A DNA stretch of 64,000 nt from Adineta ricciae (lineage: Eukaryota; Rotifera; Eurotatoria; Adinetida; Adinetidae), in contig CAJNOJ010000351.1 of assembly GCA_905250025.1 (NCBI GenBank), forward strand, positions 11,534-75,533. Reading direction: 5' to 3'. The position numbers and the translations under genes are program-made. Below, piece after piece: positions 57,438 through 64,000 of this stretch (the first letter of the stretch is position 1; each line of letters opens with the position of its first letter). The notes under the pieces were generated by a model. It was given only the letters and a program-made list of their open reading frames with translations, had not been told where the DNA came from and made no database searches.

Positions 57438-58848
57438 TCTTCTGTATCGAAATAAACATATTCAACGATTTGTTTACAGTAAACATCTAGTTGATCTATC
57501 CGACAAGCACATTGAAACATCTAAATAGCTAAGTTGGAGAAGATTTTCTCAAAATCGATTGTTAATTAGACTTACAAATAAATAACATTCGTAAATTGTT
57601 GAATGCACTGCCGCAAGTTATCAACAAACGATTAAGTTTAGCGTCAATACAGACTGCAAATGTATTTTTGAAACGATTTAATGGTTCTCATGACAGAAAC
57701 ATTGTACAATTGGACACATTATGGTTGATAATGCACCATGCAAACGCACGTGATTGTTTATTTACGCATTGACCTATGAATGAGCGAAGTTTTCTATAGA
57801 CGCATATACATTTCAGGCGAAATCTATTTTCTTTCGCGTTCGTTTCACAAATAACCATGTCTTTTGCAATATTTCAATCGACACATTCATGCAGCATATA
57901 CACGAATCAATGTACGTGTCCACATCGTAGTGTATGAGGACCCAAGAACATCGATATAGTACAGGAAAGGTGAGGACATTAGTGTCGGTGATTATGAACT
58001 TGATTTTTGACTTCGCAAGAACACAAACAAACAGATTTTTACTTTCTTCACTTTACATCCTCTTTCAAGTCGGAGAGATAATAGCAATAATCTAGTCTTC
58101 TTCCTAGATCATCGTTCATTGGATAACTAGGCACGGTTATTACTACCCAGCTCGACCATTCTCAATATTGGATTTTGCTGTCGGAATCTAATGCAGATCC
58201 GTCACCAGTAATCTGATCGGATTTGTCGGCCTGAGTAGTACAGTTTTGCGTGTTGATCGTAAATCTGAAATCTATTCTTCTATTTGAAATTTGTTTCTGT
58301 ATCATATAAGCGCTCTCGAATGAGACGTTCTAGGCCTGTGATATGGTTAAACCAATCGTGAGATAACGTCAGAATACTGAGCATACCTATTTTCATTGAT
58401 TTTTCAAAAGCAAAAATGGCTCCCAAAATTATTTTTCCTGTCATTTTTTGTACATAAATCCAAATGACCTAATATTTTGGATTTGTTTATAGTTCAATGA
58501 GGCCTTTCACTTTGAAAAATAAAATTTGAATAAATATTTTTTCGTCGGCATTATAGAGGTCTCTTGTCATGGATTCTCTTAAATACCAAACATGAAGAAG
58601 GAGTACGAAAGTATAAATAACGAATAACTATCATTCAAACTATGATATATATCTATTCTAATTATGTCATCTACGTATTTCCTTAGTTTTCGTATGTAAC
58701 AATGGAGAACAAAGAAAAAGAATAACAATAGAATAAGTGTGGAAAACTCAATTTCTGCATTAAATAAAAATTGTTGAAAGTGATATCATGCGCAAACAGA
58801 GAAGAAAAGTTTGCACAGACCATTTTCATCAAAATACTTTCCATAATT
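57438..58848. repeat. Non-coding block B; pairs with 60783-62284
   Basis: 3' flank of the two-pass protein and 5' flank of the PAN-like gene. It includes a degenerate relative of the CAAACA/TCAGTCG repeat (about 58021-58085) and an ACCCAGCTCGACC block (about 58130-58230) related to the repeats at 16477 and 35288. Confidence 0.65.
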
Positions 58849-59212
58849 ATGTATGAAAGACAAATTTATCTTCTCTTTATACTTGTTTTTACTACACAAA
58901 CAGTAACAAATAACATGACATTTTTAGAAATGACTTTTTATTTCCCCAAAACCAATTTCAATGTGCACATATTAGTTGTTCAGCATTTCATATTCCTACT
59001 AAGCGAAATATTCGTCAATGTCAAATAATTTGTTATCTCTTCGATTATGCGAAGGAACTACTTTCTATCAATCAACTTTGATTTGTAAATTGTTTTCATA
59101 TTTACTAAAATTCAAATGTCAGTATGATTGTTATGGACTTATATCTGAGCATACAGCATCTTTGTCATCACAAAAAAGTAGAATAAATCAGAATAAGAAC
59201 AGCTATTATTGA
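58849..59212 (+). pseudogene. PAN/Apple-like secreted protein, copy B (frameshifted)
   Basis: Starts like copy A (MYERQIYLLFILVFTTQTVTNN, a signal peptide). It loses frame after EMTF and continues out of frame, with GTTFYQSTLICKLFSYL in the other frame. Relative to copy A about 75 bases encoding NMLTNPDNYSMKVL are missing, and the downstream Kelch-like part is deleted. Non-functional copy. Confidence 0.6.
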
Positions 59213-59233
59213 GCCCATATTCTCAAACATATA

Positions 59234-59984
59234 CGGCGTCCAGTAAGTCACTAGAGTTGGCAGAAAAATTTGAATATCTTCATGATTCTTCAACCAAATG
59301 AATTGAATTTTTTCTCAGATGGTGGAGAACACATAGCAGTTCTTATTCATGACGGAAAAGGCCATTTATAGGGGCGATCTCTGCACACTTCTATGCGCTA
59401 TATAAATAAGGTACGCACAACCATTCGTTACTCATAGGTATAATGCAATACGGTACGAGAATACTTTCTTTATTTATCAATTGAAATATAGTTGACACGC
59501 AATACAATATTATTAGTATGAATCAAATTGTCTTTCGTTGTTGAAGCATTCACGATAACACAATACTAAAGCTATTTTCAATGATAATCAGATCCTCATC
59601 ATAGCCGAACCGACTGGCCTTGTGCTGAGAAAAAGTGTGCCAGGTTCATCCTCACATAAATGACCTTTTCCGTCATGAACGAAAACTGCTACCTGTTCTC
59701 CACCTTCCGACAAAAAAAATTAAATTCATTTGGTTGAAGAGTTATGAAAATAATGAAATTTTCCTCCCAAATCTATCCATGTGAAAGAAAACAAGAAATT
59801 GATTCTTTCGGAGAGAATCGACTTTAACAGATTATTTCTGAGATAATCAGCAATGATCTATTTTCTCCTCGCATTTAATCAGAATTTCGGGATACAATTT
59901 GATTTTATGGATTTGATGGAAAAATCGACTTTCATCGGGTGTTTTGTCCACTTTTTTACATGGGCAGTGACTTTCTAGACACCC
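59234..59984. mobile_element. TA-flanked inverted-repeat element, copy B (Tc1/mariner-like MITE)
   Basis: Left end CGGCGTCCAGTAAGTCACT and right end AGTGACTTTCTAGACACCC are inverted copies with a few mismatches, flanked by TA on both sides (59232-59233, 59985-59986). Inner arms of over 100 bp continue the inversion (59255-59370 against 59640-59770, sharing CATGACGGAAAAGG and GGTGGAGAACA). No transposase. The GGTGTCCAGAAAGTC-like tip and TA target fit Tc1/mariner-type elements. Confidence 0.75.
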
Positions 59985-60567
59985 TATATTTCCACAGTTA
60001 ACAATATCACAAGCTTTCTCTTGTTCTTATCATAGCACTACACTGATGATGCCCAGTCTCTATTAGTTTATGATGATTATTTTGGAAAAAATTAACCCTT
60101 ACAAGAATCATTACCAGTCTATAAACATCAAGACGAACGTCACTTTTTATCACTATAATTAATGGTTCTAGAAGGAGAAAACGTCGCAAAACTTTTCCTT
60201 CCCACAATATGACAGATGGTTACCGAACAGAATGATGAGGGCGACGACTCTTGGGATTGTTTTTAGCTGTACGTTAACAAGATGTTCATCTCAAAATAGA
60301 AATGTATTTTCCAATTTATACTCCTTGCATTAGCAACAATTGACATTCTTCAAATCCAATGAAGAAATTCAGGCGATACAAAAATTTTGTTGATAAAATA
60401 AATTTGTTTGATAATGAAAAAGATTTGTCTCTCATCGATCAACTACTTTCCACACGAATCTTTCTCTTTCTTTTCATCACTTCCCTCTTCACCATCATTT
60501 TCTTCACTACTTTTTCCTTTCAAACCACTACTGTCACTCTCCACTCACCATCTCAGAGTGATTTTGA
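59985..60567. other. Right flank of the TA-flanked element, no gene seen
   Basis: The part up to about 60220 recurs at 63765-64000. The remainder runs to the N at 60568. A short Phe-rich frame at 60359-60607 spans the N and is not a gene. Confidence 0.5.
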
Positions 60568-60608
60568 NTTTCTAATACGCTTCTTTTGTTTTTTTTTTCT
60601 TTCTTAAG

Positions 60609-60782
60609 GTCAATTCGGTTTATCCATGTTGGTATAATACAAAGAATTTGTCTGAAGTGACTTGGTATCGACCAACGACATATTATTCGTTTATTTTATT
60701 AATTATCTCAGCAATATTTCTTCCTTTTTCAATTGTCTCGCTTATTTTGTTTTGTAAATTTCGACAACGACCAGATTTATAA
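60609..60782 (+). CDS. Small two-pass membrane protein, copy A exon 2 (partial)
   Basis: After the N at 60568 the end of the intron (TTTCTTTCTTAAG) is followed by VNSVYPCWYNTKNLSEVTW, the second helix and KFRQRPDL with a stop, matching exon 2 of copy B except for Ser to Pro at VYSCW. Exon 1 of the same allele is probably at 55647-55838. Confidence 0.7.
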   Translation, partial: VNSVYPCWYNTKNLSEVTWYRPTTYYSFILLIISAIFLPFSIVSLILFCKFRQRPDL

Positions 60783-62284
60783 CCTTCTGTATCGAAATAA
60801 ACATATTCAACGATTTGTTTACAGGAAAAATCTAGTTGATCGATCCGACAAGCGCATTGAAATATCTAAGTAGGTAAGTTGGAGAAGATTTTCTCAATAT
60901 CGATTGTTACCCGATTCAGTTTTCGATGTCACATTGTTAATTAGACTTACAAATAAATAACATTCGTAAATTGTTGAATGCACTGCCAAGTTATCAACAA
61001 ACGATTAAGTTTAGTGTCAATACAGACTGCAAATGTATTGTTGAAATGATTTGATGGTTCTCATGGTAGACACATTGTACAATTTGACACATTATGATTG
61101 ATAATGCACCATGCAAAAGCACATGATTGTTTATTTACATATTGACCTATGAATGAGCGAAGTTTTCTATAGACGCATATACCTTTCAGATGAAATCTAT
61201 TTTTTTTCGCGTTAGTATCACAAATAACCATGTCTTTTGCAATATTTCAATCGATAGATTCACGCAGCATATACACGAATCAATATACGCGTTCACATCG
61301 TAGTGTGTGAGGACCCAAGAACACCGATTTAGTATAGGAAAGGTGAGGACATTAGTGTCGGTGATTATGAACTTGATCTTTGACTTCGCAAGGACACAAA
61401 CAAACAGATTTTATTTTCTTCACATTGCACCTTCTTTCAACTTGGAGAAATAGTAGCCAAAATTTAGTCTTCTTACTAGATCATCGTTCATTGGATAATT
61501 AGGCACGGTTATTACTACCCAGCTCGACCATTCCCAATATTGGATTTTGCTGTCGGAATATAATGCAGATCCGCACCAGTAATCTGATCGGATTTGTCGA
61601 CCTGGTTAGTGCAGTTTTGCGTGCTGATCCTAAATCTGAAATCTATTCATCTATTTGAAAATTGTTTTTGCATCATATAAGCGCTCTCGAATTAGACGTT
61701 CTAGGCCTCATATGGTTAAACCAATCGTGTGATAACGCCAGAATAATGAGCACACCTATCTTCATTGATTTTTCAAAGGCAAAAAAAAACTCCAAAATTA
61801 TTTTTCCTGTCATTTTTTGTACATAAATCCAAATGACCTAATATTTTGGATTTGTTCATAGTTGAATGAGACCTTTCACTTTGAAAATTAAAATTCGGAT
61901 AAATATTTTTTCGTCGTCACTGCGGGCTTCTCTTGTCATGGACTCTCTTGAATACCAAACAGAACGAATAACTATCATTCAAACTATGATACATATCTAT
62001 TCTAATTATATCATCTACGTATTTCCTTAGTTTTCATATGTAACAATGGAGAACAAGGAAAAATAATAACAATAGAATAAGTGTGTTAGTCAATAGATTT
62101 ACACAAAAAAAGTCCTTACAAAAAAATTTGGAAAAATCAATTTTGCATTAAATAAAAATTGTTGAAAGTGACATCATGCGCAAATAGAGAAGAAAATTTT
62201 GCACAGTACAGTATAATATTTGAGCATTTTGATTACATTTTATTCAAAGTATAAACCATTTTCATCAAAATACTTTCCATAACT
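60783..62284. repeat. Non-coding block A2; pairs with 57438-58848
   Basis: Highly similar to the haplotype-B block with small indels, including an extra ~100 bp around 62085-62265. No gene seen. Confidence 0.65.
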
Positions 62285-62822
62285 ATGCATGAAAGACAAA
62301 TTTATCTTCTCTTTGTATTGGTTTTTACTACACAAACAGTAGCAAATAATATGAAATCTTTAGAAATGACTTTATTTCAAAACCAATTTCAATGTACAAA
62401 TATTAGTTGTTCAACACTTCATATTACTACTAAACGAAATATTCGTCAATGTCAAATAATCTGTTTATTTGTTCGATTACACGAAGGAGCTACTTTCTAT
62501 CAATCAACTTTGATTTGTAAATTGTTTTCATATTTACCGAATTCAAAGTTTAATATGTTAACGAATCCAGATAACTATTCAATGAAAGTCTTAAGTGAAT
62601 CACGATTACCGAAATGTCAGTATGATTATTATGGACTTATAGTTATTATTTGATTTTTACTGGAATCTTTCTTATGCTTTTTCATGTTTAGAACATATCA
62701 TAGTAGCAAATATGAATAGTGCACGATCTGAGTATACAGCATCTTTATTATTCAATGGAAAAGTAATAGTTACTGGTGGAACGAGTAATGGTAATTATTC
62801 TAACAGTGTTAAATTGTATTGA
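62285..62822 (+). pseudogene. PAN/Apple-like plus Kelch-like secreted protein, copy A (truncated)
   Basis: Frame 62285-62653: signal peptide MHERQIYLLFVLVFTTQTVANN, then C...C...TTKRNIRQCQIICLFVRLHEGATFYQST and LICKLFSYL, a PAN/Apple-like cysteine pattern with NMLTNPDNYSMKVL. Downstream, in another frame, NMNSARSEYTASLLFNGKVIVTGG and NSVKLY form one clear Kelch repeat, ending at TGA (62820-62822). A plausible intron (GTTATT...TGTTTAG) lies between them, but the phases do not close, and only one Kelch unit remains of a propeller. I treat it as truncated; the signal peptide and first domain could still be expressed. Confidence 0.55.
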
Positions 62823-63010
62823 TAAACATTGACAAAATCACAGGTCTTTTTATTCTTTAACTAGCTTATTGTAACTTGTACGGTTTTCGCGATTGATTTT
62901 TGAATATTTGATTATTCCCTTACTTTTGTCATCACAAAAAAAGTAGAGTAAATCAGAATAAGAACAGCTATTATTGTGATATTATCGAACCGTATATTCT
63001 CAAACATATA

Positions 63011-63762
63011 CGGCGTCCAGTAAGTCACTAGAGTTGACAGGAAAATTTGAATATCTTCATGATTCTTCGACCAAATGAATTGAATTTTTTTTCCGAGGGT
63101 GTAGAACACGTAGCGGTTCTTATTCATGACGGAAAAAGCCATTTATAGAGATGATCTCTGCACACTTCTATTCACTATATAAATAAGATACGCACAACCA
63201 TTCGTTGCTCATAGGTATAATACAATACGGTACGAGAATATTCTCTTTATTTATCAATTAAAACATAGTTGACACGCAAATACAATATTATTAGTATGAA
63301 CCAAATTGTCTTTCGTTGTTGAAGCATTCACAATAATACAATACTAAAGCTATTTTCAATGATAATCAGATCCTCATCATAGCTGAGCCGACTGGCCTTG
63401 TGTTGAGAAAAAGTGTGCCGAGTTCATCCCCACATAAATGACCTTTTCCGTCATGAACGAAAACTGCTACCTGTTCTCCACCTTCCGAAAAAAAAAATTT
63501 AATTCATTTGGTTGAAGAGTTATGAAAATAATGAAATTTTCCTCCCAAATCTATCCGTGTGAAAGAAAATAAGAAATTGATTCTTTTGAAGAGAATCGAC
63601 TTTAACAGATTATTTCTGAGATAATCGGCAACGATCTAATTTTTCCTCGCATTTAATCAGAATTTCGGAATACAATTTGACTTTATGGATTTTCTGGAAA
63701 AAACGACTTTCATCGGGTGTTTTGTCCACTTTTTTACATGGACAATGACTTTCTGGACATCC
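63011..63762. mobile_element. TA-flanked inverted-repeat element, copy A (Tc1/mariner-like MITE)
   Basis: Allelic counterpart of 59234-59984 at the same relative position, with the same CGGCGTCCAGTAAGTCACT end and TA on both sides (63009-63010, 63763-63764). The insertion therefore predates the split of the two copies. Confidence 0.75.
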
Positions 63763-63764
63763 TA

Positions 63765-64000
63765 TATTTCCACAGTTAACAATATCACAAGCTCTCTTTT
63801 GCTCTTATCATAGCGCTACACTAATGATGGTCATAGTCTCTATTAGTTTATGATGATTATTTTGGAAAAAAATTAACCATTACAAGAATCATTACCAGTC
63901 TATATACATCAAGACGAACGTCACTTTTTATCACTATAATTAATGGTTTTAGAAGGAGAAAACGTCGCAAAACTTTTCCTTCCCACAATATGACAGATGG
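63765..64000. other. Right flank of the TA-flanked element, window end
   Basis: Repeats 59987-60220. No gene seen before the window ends. Confidence 0.5.

Larger units (their letters stand above)
55840..60567. other. N-bounded homologous segment (alternative haplotype B)
   Basis: Bounded by Ns at 55839 and 60568. The left part repeats 54381-55838 and the right part (57229-60567) is repeated at 60569-64000. Only about 180 bp (57053-57228) have no counterpart, matching the gap expected in haplotype A. It is best explained as a haplotype-B contig laid into a small gap of haplotype A. Confidence 0.8.

Noticed and set aside
1-64000. tRNA genes, rRNA, CRISPR arrays and bacterial-type operators
   Set aside because: No tRNA-like T-arm/acceptor arrangement or rRNA core was seen on reading, and the spliced genes show eukaryotic DNA. 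A tRNAscan run would be decisive.

Overview
The window is AT-rich metazoan nuclear DNA with very short spliceosomal introns (mostly 43-62 nt, one apparently 30 nt). The gene content points to a bdelloid rotifer: six-blade NHL-propeller membrane proteins, a two-pass ectodomain family in tandem, a class-A GPCR relic of the 'AWASIERH' type, a Penelope-like element, a PIF1/Helitron-type helicase and a PAN/Kelch-like secreted gene. The assignment rests on family recognition, not on a database search.

Layout. 1-2114: 3' part of a nonaspanin (TM9SF) gene, resolved into 14 exons. 2.1-12.4 kb: repeat-rich; a 360-bp inverted-repeat element, an unrecognised intronless 676-codon ORF, a decamer array with a perfect 19-bp inverted repeat, and a decayed PIF1-like helicase into which a second copy of the 676-codon ORF is placed between two single Ns. 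12.4-14.2 kb: a Penelope-like reverse transcriptase relic followed by two hammerhead ribozyme folds. 15.1-15.7 kb: a cysteine-rich secreted protein (minus). 18.2-19.1 kb: GPCR pseudogene. 22.1-24.6 kb: a nine-exon type I membrane protein with a Thr-rich stalk (minus). 25.5-27.8 kb: fold-back transposon structure. 28.1-28.9 kb: ABCC-type transporter pseudogene (minus). 31.4-32.3 kb: carbonyl-reductase-like SDR (minus). 34.0-34.8 kb: membrane protein with a C-terminal zinc ribbon (minus). 36-53 kb: two homologous copies in series of an NHL-protein gene and its flanks, plus a cluster of two-pass ectodomain genes. 53.2-54.1 kb: small heat-shock protein. 54.4-64 kb: two homologous copies, interleaved, of a small two-pass membrane protein, a PAN/Kelch-like gene and a TA-flanked transposon.

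Nine isolated single Ns (8313, 10329, 29860, 39069, 40997, 42761, 46702, 55839, 60568) sit at the ends of homologous blocks. Most of the large duplications here therefore look like alternative haplotypes or homeologues laid end to end by the assembler, with genes cut at the Ns. Real local duplication remains likely for the two-pass ectodomain family, whose members are mosaics of one another.

The strongest unusual signals are the two hammerhead ribozymes 3' of the Penelope relic, the mosaic ectodomain family, the unrecognised 676-codon ORF pair, the decamer/inverted-repeat array, and a dispersed repeat carrying a conserved CCCTC...GAGGG core.
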